From: an uncultured Oscillospiraceae bacterium
GTDB taxonomy: Bacteria; Bacillota; Clostridia; Oscillospirales; Oscillospiraceae
Assembly (NCBI GenBank): GCA_949948775.1
Contig: CATLHC010000017.1
Span: 1 to 43,775, forward strand
Reading direction: 5' to 3'
DNA: 43,775 nt
The position numbers and the translations under genes are program-made. Numbering within the stretch: the first letter of the stretch is position 1; every line of letters starts with the position of its first letter. A model generated the notes under the pieces. It was not told where the DNA came from. It did not search any database and worked only from the letters and a program-made list of their open reading frames with translations. This document shows positions 33,155 to 42,301 of the stretch, in pieces.

Positions 33155-34534
33155 ATGGACTATTTCAGCCTGTTTCTGGACGGCCTCTGCCTTGGGGGAC
33201 AGTGCGTGACGCATCTTCTCTTTGTCAGCCGTCTTTCCGGGAAAAGGTTAAAGCCGCGGCATTTCCTCGCATATTTTTTCCTGCTTTGCGTGATTTGTCT
33301 GGTATCCGTCGGGCTTGACCTCAGCGGGGCGCTCTCGGTGGGCGCGGGTGTGCTGGCGCTATACGGCATAAGCCGAGCCGCATTGGGAAACCGGCGGCCC
33401 GTGTCCTGGCTGGCGGCGGTCCTGGCCTTCTACATTTCCCAGCTTTCCCTCGGCGTCCTCAATTCCGTGGAGACGGCGGTCTTCCCCCGCTTCATTGGAA
33501 ATCCGCTGCTGTATCCGCTGCTTCTGGCGGCGCAGGTTTTCTTTTTCACGCTGTGTGCCTGCTGCTGCCGCGCTGTGCTCAAGCTCCTGTCTTGGACGCG
33601 GGACGGCCAAACTCCCTATATCGGGCTACTGCTGTTTCCCGGCCTGTTCTTCTTTGCCGCGCAGCTGTATATCCTCCATACCGCCTACAGCTTTTTCGCC
33701 TTCCCCCGCCCGCCGGAGGAGTTCGGAACGCACGGTGCGCTGCTGCTTCTGCAGGTTATGGGGCTGGCGGCAATGCTCTGCACCCTGTACTCCTACCGCC
33801 GGCTCTGTCAGGGGTTTCAGGCCCAGGCCGCGCTGCAGTCGCTGACGCAGGCGGCCCAGGCGCAGAAGGTCTATATCGCCGAGGCGCGGACGCGCTATGA
33901 ACGGACGAGGGCCTTCCGCCACGACATCAAAAACCACCTGTCCGTATTAGACGGCCTGCTCAGCGGCGGAAGGCCGGCCGAGGGCAGGGCCTATCTGGAA
34001 AAGCTGAGGGCCGCTTCGGACGCGCTGTCCTTCCCCTATCAGACCGGCAATCCAGTGGTGGATATCCTGCTGGGCGAAAAGCTGGGGCTGGCCAAGGAAA
34101 TTGCGGCGGAGGTATCCCTGCTCCTGCCCAGCCCCTGCGCGATTGACGATTTTGACCTGTGCGTGATCCTCGCCAACGCCCTGGACAACGCCATCACCGC
34201 CTGCCGCTCCGGCCCGGCCCCCCGCTCCATCCGCGTCGCCGGAACACGGCAGGGGGATTTCTATATGCTGAGCGTTGAGAATACCTGTTCTGAGGGACCT
34301 CCGCATCCGGAGGGGATCGGCCTTTCCAACATCCGGTCGGCGGCGGAAAAGTATCACGGGGCGGTGCTGACGGAAAAGGACGGACGGCGATTTTCCTTGG
34401 ACGTCCTGCTGAACATCTCGCCCTGTTATTCCGAGAGGCGCGAAAGCGAAGACGGCGGGCGGGCAAACAGCTTTGGCCGTGAGCGTATCTGCGGCTGCCC
34501 AAACGGTATTCCAGAATCCGTGAAGGAGGAATGA
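33155..34534 (+). CDS. GHKL-type sensor histidine kinase (AgrC-like)
   Basis: Membrane sensor kinase of 459 aa. Residues 1-215 hold about 6-7 membrane helices with no recognised sensor domain, as in peptide-sensing AgrC-type kinases. The phospho-acceptor region is AFRHDIKNHLSVLDGLL near residue 255. A GHKL ATPase domain follows, with an N-box in CVILANALDNAITAC near residue 335 and a G-box in HPEGIGLSNIRSAAEKYHG near 390. The last 30 residues extend past the ATPase domain with no known motif. It overlaps in operon fashion with the response regulator (1 nt gap). No AgrD-like peptide or AgrB-like protease is nearby, so the signal is unknown. Confidence 0.9.
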   Translation: MDYFSLFLDGLCLGGQCVTHLLFVSRLSGKRLKPRHFLAYFFLLCVICLVSVGLDLSGALSVGAGVLALYGISRAALGNRRPVSWLAAVLAFYISQLSLGVLNSVETAVFPRFIGNPLLYPLLLAAQVFFFTLCACCCRAVLKLLSWTRDGQTPYIGLLLFPGLFFFAAQLYILHTAYSFFAFPRPPEEFGTHGALLLLQVMGLAAMLCTLYSYRRLCQGFQAQAALQSLTQAAQAQKVYIAEARTRYERTRAFRHDIKNHLSVLDGLLSGGRPAEGRAYLEKLRAASDALSFPYQTGNPVVDILLGEKLGLAKEIAAEVSLLLPSPCAIDDFDLCVILANALDNAITACRSGPAPRSIRVAGTRQGDFYMLSVENTCSEGPPHPEGIGLSNIRSAAEKYHGAVLTEKDGRRFSLDVLLNISPCYSERRESEDGGRANSFGRERICGCPNGIPESVKEE

Positions 34535-34537
34535 TCT

Positions 34538-35050
34538 ATGACACCTATTTCCAGCGTGAGCACCGGCGCCGCCCAGGCTCTGACGCCTGCCAAGCAGGCG
34601 CTCGGGACGCCCGGGGCCCGGCCGCCCGAGGAGAAATCGCCGGGCCACCCCCCGAGACCCGCTATGGACCGATACGTCCCGGAGGAACCGAGGGAGCCGT
34701 CCGGCCGCTATTGGCTGGGCAGGGATGAGGATGGCCGGCCTAAGATCTGCTTTGACGGCCCGGAACGGGCGGCGGACGCCCCCGACCCGGAGGACCCCAA
34801 TCAGAGCGCGGGCGCGAAGAGGTGGGAGAAGACGGGTCAAAGGGAAGGGACCTGCACCGGCAATACCGACAAAGTCGACCGCGAGATCGAAAAGCTGAAA
34901 AGGAAGCGGGAGGAGCTGGAGCGGCGGCTCCATACCGAAACCGACGAGGCCAGGCGCAAAGAGCTGGAACGGCAGCTGGCGCAGGTTGCGCGGGAGCTGG
35001 ACCAAAAGGACAACGACGCGTACCGGCGCCGACACAGCGCCTTCACATAG
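34538..35050 (+). CDS. Hypothetical coiled-coil protein in the two-component operon
   Basis: Protein of 170 aa of unrecognised family. The first 110 residues are rich in Pro, Gly and Ala and probably disordered, with no signal peptide. Residues about 112-160 form a strongly charged heptad-like coiled coil (VDREIEKLKRKREELERRL and KELERQLAQVARELDQKD), slightly similar to FlxA-like proteins. The ATG at 34538 has AAGGAGGA about 6 nt upstream and starts 3 nt after the kinase stop, so it is made with the two-component system. It may be a partner or target of the system. No function can be assigned. Confidence 0.8.
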   Translation: MTPISSVSTGAAQALTPAKQALGTPGARPPEEKSPGHPPRPAMDRYVPEEPREPSGRYWLGRDEDGRPKICFDGPERAADAPDPEDPNQSAGAKRWEKTGQREGTCTGNTDKVDREIEKLKRKREELERRLHTETDEARRKELERQLAQVARELDQKDNDAYRRRHSAFT

Positions 35051-35055
35051 TGACG

Positions 35056-35083
35056 GCCGCCCGCATCGTCAGATGCGGGCGGC
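35056..35083 (+). terminator. Terminator of the two-component operon
   Basis: A 12-bp stem (GCCGCCCGCATC at 35056-35067 with GATGCGGGCGGC at 35072-35083), loop GTCA, then TCATTTAA. Confidence 0.75.
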
Positions 35084-35226
35084 TCATTTAAGCGGAAATA
35101 ATAGCTAACAATGCGTTTGGGTTCGCCCATATCTGTCCCTTCCCTGATGATTTAACCGGAGAAACCACGAATTTACAGTTTGTTTATTGTTTCTCGGGCA
35201 TTTTTCAGACTTGTTTCAGTTTCCTG

Positions 35227-35235
35227 TGGTAAAGT
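35227..35235 (+). promoter_or_regulatory. Candidate extended -10 promoter of the VTC operon
   Basis: TGGTAAAGT matches the extended -10 pattern TGnTATAAT in five of the six -10 bases or related positions; no clear -35. It is 25 nt before the VTC gene start. Confidence 0.3.
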
Positions 35236-35260
35236 CCTGCTATGGAAAGGACGTGATGCT

Positions 35261-35935
35261 ATGCCGCAATACCGGCACGAGTGGAAGCACGAGATCACCC
35301 CGTCCGACCGCCTGCTGCTCCGGGCACGGCTGAGCGCCGTGTGCCGGCCGGACGGCCACGCCATGGACGGGCGCTATCAGATCAGGAGCCTATATTTTGA
35401 CAATTGGGCCGACACGGCCCTCCGGGAGAAGATCGACGGGGTCAACCGGCGGGAGAAGTTCCGCATTCGATACTACAATTTTGACCCCTCCCTCATCCAC
35501 CTGGAGAAAAAGAGCAAACAAAACGGGTTGGGCGCCAAGGCCATGGCGGAGCTGTCCGCCGCAGAGGTCCAGGCCATCGTGGACGGGGATCTGGATTGGA
35601 TGCCGGGCAGCGGCAGGCCGCTGGTGCGGGAGCTGCACCACAAAATGCGCGTGCAGGGCCTGCGGCCCAAGACGATTGTGGACTACACCCGGGAGCCCTT
35701 TGTCTACGAACCGGGGAACGTGCGGGTGACGCTGGACTACGACATCCGCACGGGGTTGCGGTGTACCGACCTTTTAAACCCGGACTGCGTCACCATCCCG
35801 GTGGGAGAGCCAGTCACCATTTTGGAGGTGAAGTGGGACAATTTCCTGCCCGACGTCATCCGGGACGCGGTGCAGCTGGAGGGGCGGCGGGCCGCTGCCT
35901 TCTCCAAATACGCGCAGTGCCGCATCTACGGTTAA
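35261..35935 (+). CDS. VTC-domain protein (polyphosphate polymerase-like)
   Basis: Soluble protein of 224 aa made of a single VTC domain, the catalytic tunnel fold of the yeast vacuolar transporter chaperone Vtc4, which makes polyphosphate from nucleoside triphosphate. Basic and acidic residues typical of the triphosphate tunnel are visible: YRHEWKHEI near residue 5, SLYFDN, REKFRIRYYN near 68, LEKKSKQNG near 86 and VDYTREPF near 140, with ILEVKWDNFLP near 190 as the C-terminal acidic strand. There is no membrane segment of its own. It is followed by a DUF4956 membrane protein after 12 nt, a pairing common in bacteria, so that protein may act as membrane partner or exporter of the product. 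Confidence 0.88.
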   Translation: MPQYRHEWKHEITPSDRLLLRARLSAVCRPDGHAMDGRYQIRSLYFDNWADTALREKIDGVNRREKFRIRYYNFDPSLIHLEKKSKQNGLGAKAMAELSAAEVQAIVDGDLDWMPGSGRPLVRELHHKMRVQGLRPKTIVDYTREPFVYEPGNVRVTLDYDIRTGLRCTDLLNPDCVTIPVGEPVTILEVKWDNFLPDVIRDAVQLEGRRAAAFSKYAQCRIYG

Positions 35936-35947
35936 GGAGGAAAATTT

Positions 35948-36619
35948 ATGACATTCCAAGACATTTTCAAATCCAGCTTTCTGGAAAACGTCGCCAGCGT
36001 CAGCATTTTGGACATGGCGCTGGCCCTGACCCTGGCCTTCGGCATCGGGCTGTTCATCTTCCTGGTATATAAAAAGACCTTCTCCGGCGTGATGTACTCC
36101 TCCAGCTTCGGCGTGACCCTGGTGGCCCTCACCATGATTACCACCATGGTGATCCTGGCCGTCACCAGCAATGTGGTGCTGTCCCTGGGCATGGTGGGCG
36201 CGCTGTCCATCGTCCGTTTCCGCACCGCCATCAAGGAGCCGCTGGACATCGCTTTTCTGTTCTGGTCCATCGCCGTGGGCATCGTGCTGGCGGCGGGGAT
36301 GATCCCCCTGGCCGTCATCGGCAGCGTAGTCATCGGCGTGATCCTGCTGGTGTTCGTCAACAAGAAATCCTTTGAAACCCCCTATATCCTGGTGCTTCAA
36401 TGCGCGGATCAGGCGTCCGAGCTCCAGGCCGGGGCGTTCCTGGAACGCAACACCAAGCGCTGCCTAGTCAAGAGCAAAACGGTGCGGCAGGGGCTTATTG
36501 AGCTGAATTTGGAGGTCCGGCTGAACAATGCCGACACCGACTTCGTCAACGCCCTGTGCGCCTTGGAGGGCGTGCGCAGCGCCGTGCTGGTCAGCTACAA
36601 CGGCGACTACATGGGGTAG
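35948..36619 (+). CDS. DUF4956 membrane protein
   Basis: Membrane protein of 223 aa with about 4 helices in the first 140 residues. The family hallmark is the LGMVGALSIVRFRTAIKEPL segment near residue 85, matching the conserved core of DUF4956. The C-terminal 85 residues form a cytoplasmic alpha/beta domain. The family has no proven function, but it is often next to VTC-domain proteins and CotH kinases, as here. The ATG at 35948 has AAGGAGG about 8 nt upstream and lies 12 nt after the VTC stop, so all three genes form one operon. Confidence 0.88.
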   Translation: MTFQDIFKSSFLENVASVSILDMALALTLAFGIGLFIFLVYKKTFSGVMYSSSFGVTLVALTMITTMVILAVTSNVVLSLGMVGALSIVRFRTAIKEPLDIAFLFWSIAVGIVLAAGMIPLAVIGSVVIGVILLVFVNKKSFETPYILVLQCADQASELQAGAFLERNTKRCLVKSKTVRQGLIELNLEVRLNNADTDFVNALCALEGVRSAVLVSYNGDYMG

Positions 36620-36623
36620 GGCC

Positions 36624-38498
36624 ATGTCAACCCATAAGCATATCGACCGCGTCTGTGCCGCCGCCATCGTGCTCTCTCTGCTTCTGACCCTTCTTTTTAT
36701 GAATGGGGAGGCCCTGGGTATACAGCCCGCCTCCAAGGCTATGGGGTACGAGTCGAAGCTGTTCGACACGTCAAGGGTACATACCGTTGAGATCGTCATG
36801 GACGATTGGGACGGCTTCCTGGAGACCTGCGAAAACGAGGAATACACCGCTTGCGCGGTGGTCATTGACAACGAGGCATATAAAAACGTGGGGCTGCGGG
36901 CAAAGGGAAACACCTCTTTGTCCTCCGTGTCGCAGATGGGCAGCGACCGCTACAGCTTCAAGCTGGAGTTTGACCGGTACGACAGCGGAAAAACCTATTA
37001 CGGCCTGGATAAGCTGTGCCTGAACAATCTGATTCAGGACAATACCATGATGAAGGACTACCTTACCTACCGGCTGATGGGGGAGTTTGATGTGGCCGCT
37101 CCGCTGTGCAGCTATGTCTACATCACCGTCAACGGCGAGGACTGGGGGCTGTACTTGGCGGTGGAGGGGGTGGAGGACGGCTTCCTCCAGCGCAATTATG
37201 GCCGGGACCACGGCGAACTCTACAAACCGGACAGCATGGGCTTCGGCGGCGGGCGGGGCAATGGGCGGAACTTCGACATGGACGAGTTCATAAACCGTGA
37301 CGACACGGAGCAGGACGACGGCCCGCCCGGCAATACGCGGCTTCCGGAGCGGCAGGGGATGATGCCGGAGGGCGTTGACTCGTCCGCCTCCGGCGGGCAG
37401 GTCCCGGGCGGCGGCTTCGGCGGGGTGTTTGGGGGCATGGGCTCCGACGACGTGAAGCTGCAATACTCCGATGATGACCCGGACAGCTACCCCAACATTT
37501 TCAGCGGCGCCAAAACCGATGTGACCGACGCCGATCAGGCCCGGCTCATCCGGGCGCTGAAGGCGCTGGGCGAGGGCGACGTGGAAAACGCCCTGGATCT
37601 CGACCAGGTGCTGCGCTATTTCGTGGTCCACAACTTCGTGGTCAACGGCGACAGCTATACCGGGTCCATGGTGCATAATTACTATCTCTATGAGGAGGAC
37701 GGGCTGCTGTCCATGCTCCCCTGGGACTACAACCTGGCCTTCGGTACCTTCCAAGGCGGCGACGCGTCCGGCGCGGTCAACGACCCCATCGACACGCCCC
37801 TGTCCGTCTCAGGCAGCGGTGAGCGGCCGATGGCCGACTGGATCTTCTCCAGCGGGGAATACACCCAGCTGTACCACCAGTACTTCCGGCAGTTTCTCGA
37901 CGGCGCGGACTGCGCCGCCCTCATAGAACAGGCATACGCCCTCATCGCTCCCTACGTGGAAATAGACCCCACAAAATTCTGCACCCGCGAGGAATTCGAG
38001 GCGGGCGTGTCGGCGCTCAAGACCTTCTGCCAGCTCCGCGCCGAGAGCGTGTCCGGCCAGCTGGCCGGAACCATTCCCTCCACGGATGAGGGGCAGTCCG
38101 CGGACCCCTCCGGCCTGGTGGACGCCGACCGTCTTACCCTGTCCGATATGGGGGCGATGGGCGGCGGGGGCGGTCCCGGCGGGGGAGGCGGTTTTCCCCA
38201 AGGCTCCTTCAACGGCCCCGGCGAAGAGATCAGCGCTCAGCCGGATGACGGCGGCAGAGACCGCCGACCGCCTGAGGGCATGGGAATGCCGGACGGTTTC
38301 CCGGGAGAAGACGGGGACGCGCCCCAGGGCGGAAGCTTTCCCAACGAGCCGTCCGCAGTTCCCAATGCGTCTGTCCCGGTGCTGACGGGGATCTCCGTTC
38401 TGATCCTCTTGGCGGGGCTGCTGGCCGCGTTCCGATTGAAACGGCGCCGCCATGGGAACGCACACGGCGGCGCCGGCTCGTCAACAGCCCCATATTAA
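36624..38498 (+). CDS. CotH kinase family membrane protein
   Basis: Protein of 624 aa with an N-terminal membrane anchor (residues about 10-28) and a C-terminal membrane helix (VPVLTGISVLILLAGLLAAF near 595). The extracellular part is a CotH-type protein kinase fold: GLRAKGNTSLSS near residue 92 (the family's nucleotide loop), FVVNGDSYTGSMVHNYYLY near 345 and MLPWDYNLAFGTFQ near 372 (metal-binding Asp). In the middle and after the kinase domain lie Gly-, Pro- and Asp-rich stretches (GGGGGPGGGGG near 515), probably flexible linkers. CotH in Bacillus phosphorylates spore-coat proteins; the target here is unknown. The ATG at 36624 follows the DUF4956 stop by 4 nt. Confidence 0.9.
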   Translation: MSTHKHIDRVCAAAIVLSLLLTLLFMNGEALGIQPASKAMGYESKLFDTSRVHTVEIVMDDWDGFLETCENEEYTACAVVIDNEAYKNVGLRAKGNTSLSSVSQMGSDRYSFKLEFDRYDSGKTYYGLDKLCLNNLIQDNTMMKDYLTYRLMGEFDVAAPLCSYVYITVNGEDWGLYLAVEGVEDGFLQRNYGRDHGELYKPDSMGFGGGRGNGRNFDMDEFINRDDTEQDDGPPGNTRLPERQGMMPEGVDSSASGGQVPGGGFGGVFGGMGSDDVKLQYSDDDPDSYPNIFSGAKTDVTDADQARLIRALKALGEGDVENALDLDQVLRYFVVHNFVVNGDSYTGSMVHNYYLYEEDGLLSMLPWDYNLAFGTFQGGDASGAVNDPIDTPLSVSGSGERPMADWIFSSGEYTQLYHQYFRQFLDGADCAALIEQAYALIAPYVEIDPTKFCTREEFEAGVSALKTFCQLRAESVSGQLAGTIPSTDEGQSADPSGLVDADRLTLSDMGAMGGGGGPGGGGGFPQGSFNGPGEEISAQPDDGGRDRRPPEGMGMPDGFPGEDGDAPQGGSFPNEPSAVPNASVPVLTGISVLILLAGLLAAFRLKRRRHGNAHGGAGSSTAPY

Positions 38499-38567
38499 CA
38501 CAATACGGATTGTTCTAAACTGTGCCGCGCCAGACTTTCAAGAAACGTACCATTCCGTCGTAAAATT

Positions 38568-40355
38568 CTACCCGAACTGGCTGGCGTAGAGCTTGTAATA
38601 AAACCCCTTTTGGACCATCAATTCCTCATGGGTGCCCTGCTCCACCACGTCGCCGTGGTCCACCACCAGGATGTGGTCGGCGTTCTGGATGGTGGACAGC
38701 CGGTGGGCGATGACAAAGCAGGTCTTGCCCGCCATCAGGGAGCGGATGGCCTTTTGCACCTGCCGCTCGGTGTTGGTGTCCACGTTGGAGGTGGCTTCGT
38801 CCAAAATGAGCATGTTGGTGTCGTACAGCATGGCCCGGGCGATGGTGAGCAGCTGCTTCTGGCCCTTGGAGATATTGCCGCCGTCCTCGCTGATCACCGT
38901 GTTGTATCCCTGGGGAAGCCGCATAATATAGCTGTGGATGCGGGCCGCCTTGGCGGCGCGGACCACCTCGTCCATGGAGGCGTTCTCTTTGCCATAGGCG
39001 ATGTTGTCGAAGATGGTCCCCCGGAACACCCAGGTCTCCTGGAGCACCATGGCGTAGTTGCGGCGCAGCGAGTCCATGGTATAGGCCCGGTTTTCCGCGC
39101 CGTCCACGTAGATACACCCCCGGTCCGGGTCGTAGAACCGCATGAGCAGGTTGATGATGGTGGTCTTGCCCGCCCCGGTGGGTCCCACGATGGCCACGGT
39201 CCGGCCCGGCTTGGCCTCAAAGTTCAGGCTGTGGAGGATGGTCCTGTCCGGTTCATAGCCGAAGCTGACGCCCTCGGCCCGCACATGGCCCCGGCAGCTT
39301 TCCAGCTCCGCCGCGCCGTAAATGTCCTTGACCTCCTCTGGCTCGTCCAGCAATCGGAATACCCGCTCGGAGGCGGCCAGGGCGGAGAAAATCTCGTTGA
39401 TGATGTTGGAGATCTCGTTGATGGGCCCGGAGAACTTCCGGGAATAGAGCACAAAGGAGGAAATCTGCTTCAGTCCCACCACCCCCAGCATGTAGAGGAT
39501 GGAACCCCCCGTGCCGATGGCGGCCAGGCCGAAGTTGGAGATCATGCCCACGGTGGGCCCCATGGTCATGCCCAGGCCGTCTGCGTCCCGGTACGCCTCG
39601 GCGGCGGCGCGGTTGATGCGGCTGAAATCCCCGCACACCCGGTCCTCCTGGGCGTAGGCCAGGATGGTGCGCTGGCCGGTGAACATCTCCTCCGCAAAGC
39701 CGTTCATGGCGCCGTAAGCCGCGCTGCGCTTGGCGTAGAGGGGCCGCGTTTTTTTGCCCATGTACCGGGTAAACAAAATAGAGGCCGGGATGGTGGCCGC
39801 CATGCACAGCACCAGGGGCGGGGAGATGACGCACATCATCACAAAGCTCCCCGCCACCGTCACGGTGCTGGTGACGATCTGGATCACGTCGGTGGATAGG
39901 CTGGTGCACACCACGTCCACGTCGTAGCTCACCCGGCTGATGATGTCGCCGGCCTGATTGCGGTCAAAGTAGCCCACCGGCAGGGCCATCAGCTTGTTGA
40001 ACACATCCCGGCGCATGTTCCGGGCCACCCGGCGGCCCACCCGCATCATGCCGACGCTCACCAGGAAGTTCATGACGCTGCTCCCCGCGTAGCAGATCAG
40101 CATCAGCACGGCGCAGCGCCCCACCAGGTCTATATCCACCTGTCCGGGTCCCAGCTTATAGCCCGCCTCCACCGCGCCGATGGCCTCCCCGGCGAATTGG
40201 GGCCCCAGCAGGTTGCCGATATTGCTCAAAAAGGTGCACACAAGAAACAGCAGTACCCACCAGCGGTATTTCATTAAATATTGCAGGATGCGCCGCAGCG
40301 CGCCCCTCGCGTCCCGAGGCTTAGCCCGACCGCCCCGGTCTCCCGGTCCCGGCAT
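38568..40355 (-). CDS. ABC exporter half-transporter, catalytic partner
   Basis: Fused membrane and ATPase half-transporter of 595 aa, type IV exporter (multidrug family). Six membrane helices are in residues about 25-330. The ATPase part has Walker A GPTGAGKTT near 385, signature ISKGQKQLL near 490 and Walker B MLILDEATSN with the catalytic Glu near 515. The signature motif departs from LSGGQ. Together with the partner gene 16 nt upstream, whose catalytic Glu is replaced, this is a heterodimeric exporter with one degenerate ATP site, as in TM287/288 and BmrCD. No terminator is clear downstream; CotH converges from the other side. Confidence 0.93.
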   Translation of the reverse strand: MPGPGDRGGRAKPRDARGALRRILQYLMKYRWWVLLFLVCTFLSNIGNLLGPQFAGEAIGAVEAGYKLGPGQVDIDLVGRCAVLMLICYAGSSVMNFLVSVGMMRVGRRVARNMRRDVFNKLMALPVGYFDRNQAGDIISRVSYDVDVVCTSLSTDVIQIVTSTVTVAGSFVMMCVISPPLVLCMAATIPASILFTRYMGKKTRPLYAKRSAAYGAMNGFAEEMFTGQRTILAYAQEDRVCGDFSRINRAAAEAYRDADGLGMTMGPTVGMISNFGLAAIGTGGSILYMLGVVGLKQISSFVLYSRKFSGPINEISNIINEIFSALAASERVFRLLDEPEEVKDIYGAAELESCRGHVRAEGVSFGYEPDRTILHSLNFEAKPGRTVAIVGPTGAGKTTIINLLMRFYDPDRGCIYVDGAENRAYTMDSLRRNYAMVLQETWVFRGTIFDNIAYGKENASMDEVVRAAKAARIHSYIMRLPQGYNTVISEDGGNISKGQKQLLTIARAMLYDTNMLILDEATSNVDTNTERQVQKAIRSLMAGKTCFVIAHRLSTIQNADHILVVDHGDVVEQGTHEELMVQKGFYYKLYASQFG

Positions 40356-40371
40356 TTGCGTTTCCCCCTCT

Positions 40372-42126
40372 CTACGCCATCTCGCCCATCTGAATTTTGT
40401 AGGTTTCCAGATAGGCGGGGCAGGTTTTCAGCAGTTCCTCGTGGGTGCCGTAGCCCACGCACCGCCCGTTGTCCATCACCAGGATATGGGTCATGCCCAT
40501 GATGGAGCTGACCCGCTGGGCGATCATGATCAAGGTGGACTCCCCGTGGTGCTCCCGGATGGCCCGGCGCATGGCCGCGTCGGTCTGGTAGTCCAGGGCG
40601 GAGGAGCTGTCGTCCAGGACAAGGATCTCCGGGTTTGCCGCCAGGGCCCGGGCCACCAGCAGCCGCTGCCGCTGTCCGCCGGATAGGTTGGCCCCCTTGA
40701 TGGCCGCCTGGTGTTCCGGCCCGTCCTCCAGGCTGTCGATGTACTCCGCCGCCATGGCGTCCTCGATGGCGGCACGAAAGGCGGCGTCATCCAAATCCCG
40801 ACCGAAGCGGACATTTTCCCGCAGGGTGTCCTGAAATACCATGTCGTTCTGGAAGCACGTGCCGAACCGCCGGCGCAGCGCATCCTTGTCATAGGTGCGC
40901 ACGTCTCTGCCGTCCACAAACACGCCGCCCTCCCGGACGTCGTAAAACCGCATGAGCAGCGAGATGATGGTGCTCTTGCCGCAGCCGGTGGGGCCGATGA
41001 TCCCCAGGCTCTCCCCCCGCTTCAGGGCAAAGCTGACGTCCGCCAGGGCCATCTCCCGCTCCTCCCCGGCAAAGCCGGTGGAATCGCCGGAGTCCTCCCC
41101 ATAGCTGAAGCTGACGTGCTCAAAACGGATCAACTCGTCCCCCGCCGGAGTCAGCCCCTCGTCCGGCCCCAGCGCGCGCTGGTCGGTCCGGGTCCGAAGC
41201 ACCTCGTCAATGCGCTCGGCGCTGGCCCCCGCGCGGCTCAGCGTCATAAAAATTCGGGACAGGCCCATGAGTCCCATGTTGATCATGTTGAAGTAGGTGA
41301 GAAAGGCCAGGATCACCCCCGGCTCCATCATACCGCCGTTTACCCGCCCCGCGCCGATCAGCACCACCAGGGTCAGGCCCCCGTTGACGCACAGCTGCAT
41401 AAAGGGAGACGGAATGGCCATGACGGTGCCCGCGGCGATGTCGCTGTCCATCATATCCTCGTTGGCTTGGGCAAAGCGGCGCTTCTCGTACTCCGTCTTG
41501 GACAGGGCCTTCACAACCCGGATGCCGGTGATGTTCTCCCGCATGACCCGCACCACCGCGTCCAGCCGCCGCTGCACCCGGTTGTACATGGGCAGGCCCC
41601 TGGCGGTGACCATAAATACCACCAGGATCAGCACCGGCAGCATGGCCACCAGAATCATGGCCAGCGAGGCGTCCATGATCAGGGTGACAATCACCCCGCC
41701 GATGAGCAGCATGGGGGCCCGGACGCACAGGGTCTGGAGCTGCTGTACGGCGGACTGGACGTTGTAGCTGTCGCTGGTCATCCGGCTGATGAGGGAGGGT
41801 AGGCCGAAGGCGTCGAACTGGCTGCCCGACAGGTTGACCGTCCTGCCAAACAGCTCCTGGCGGATGTCGTAGCTCACCCGGTGGGCGGTCTCGATGCCCC
41901 GGCGGTTGGCCAGCACGTTGAGCTGGCGGCACACAAAGGCGGCCGCGAACATCATCAGTCCCCACAAAAGAGCCAGACGCAGATCTCCCAGCGGGGCCAC
42001 CTTATCGATGATATGCTCCAGAATATAGGGCAGCAGCAGCTCGCTGAGCGTTCCCAGAAGCTTGATGGCGATACATATGGCAACCGCCCTTTTGTAGCGA
42101 CCCATGGCCCGAAACAGCATTCGCAT
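40372..42126 (-). CDS. ABC exporter half-transporter, degenerate partner
   Basis: Half-transporter of 584 aa with six membrane helices in residues about 15-310. The ATPase domain has Walker A GPTGCGKST near 380, a canonical signature NLSGGQRQRL near 490 and Walker B EILVLDDSSSALD near 512, where Asp stands in for the catalytic Glu. This is the expected feature of the degenerate member of a heterodimeric exporter. The ATG at 42126 has AAGG about 9 nt upstream. First gene of the operon, with a promoter and repressor boxes shared with the divergent marR-type gene. Probable drug or lipid export; substrate unknown. Confidence 0.93.
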   Translation of the reverse strand: MRMLFRAMGRYKRAVAICIAIKLLGTLSELLLPYILEHIIDKVAPLGDLRLALLWGLMMFAAAFVCRQLNVLANRRGIETAHRVSYDIRQELFGRTVNLSGSQFDAFGLPSLISRMTSDSYNVQSAVQQLQTLCVRAPMLLIGGVIVTLIMDASLAMILVAMLPVLILVVFMVTARGLPMYNRVQRRLDAVVRVMRENITGIRVVKALSKTEYEKRRFAQANEDMMDSDIAAGTVMAIPSPFMQLCVNGGLTLVVLIGAGRVNGGMMEPGVILAFLTYFNMINMGLMGLSRIFMTLSRAGASAERIDEVLRTRTDQRALGPDEGLTPAGDELIRFEHVSFSYGEDSGDSTGFAGEEREMALADVSFALKRGESLGIIGPTGCGKSTIISLLMRFYDVREGGVFVDGRDVRTYDKDALRRRFGTCFQNDMVFQDTLRENVRFGRDLDDAAFRAAIEDAMAAEYIDSLEDGPEHQAAIKGANLSGGQRQRLLVARALAANPEILVLDDSSSALDYQTDAAMRRAIREHHGESTLIMIAQRVSSIMGMTHILVMDNGRCVGYGTHEELLKTCPAYLETYKIQMGEMA

Positions 42127-42182
42127 GATGATCTACCTTCTGTTCTGAAAAATCTAAACTTCCATGGTGCCTAACGAAATAT

Positions 42183-42211
42183 AGAATAACATGCCGGCGG
42201 CAACTTGTCAA
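42183..42211 (-). promoter_or_regulatory. Promoter of the ABC exporter operon
   Basis: On the minus strand: TTGACA (42211-42206), 17-nt spacer, TATTCT (42188-42183). Confidence 0.7.
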
Positions 42212-42229
42212 GGCACCAAAATATTTCTC

Positions 42230-42258
42230 TTGACATTTTATTGCGTGCGCGGTAAGAT
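42230..42258 (+). promoter_or_regulatory. Promoter of the marR-type gene
   Basis: TTGACA (42230-42235), 17-nt spacer, TAAGAT (42253-42258). Confidence 0.75.
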
Positions 42259-42301
42259 GATTGCAAGGCACCTAATAAATTGAACGGAGGAATTTTGCGA
42301 T

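Larger units (their letters stand above)
42163..42275. promoter_or_regulatory. Three GGCACC boxes, candidate MarR operators
   Basis: Boxes related to the palindrome TTAGGCACCTAA: CATGGTGCCTAA (42163-42174), CAAGGCACCAAA (42209-42220) and CAAGGCACCTAA (42264-42275). The outer two lie at the predicted transcription starts of the two divergent promoters; the middle one overlaps the -35 of the exporter promoter. Confidence 0.65.

Noticed and set aside
38442-38475. 10-bp inverted repeat (CGGCGCCGCC and complement) near the end of the CotH gene
   Set aside because: It lies inside the coding region in Arg/Gly codons and is not followed by a T run, so it is not a terminator.
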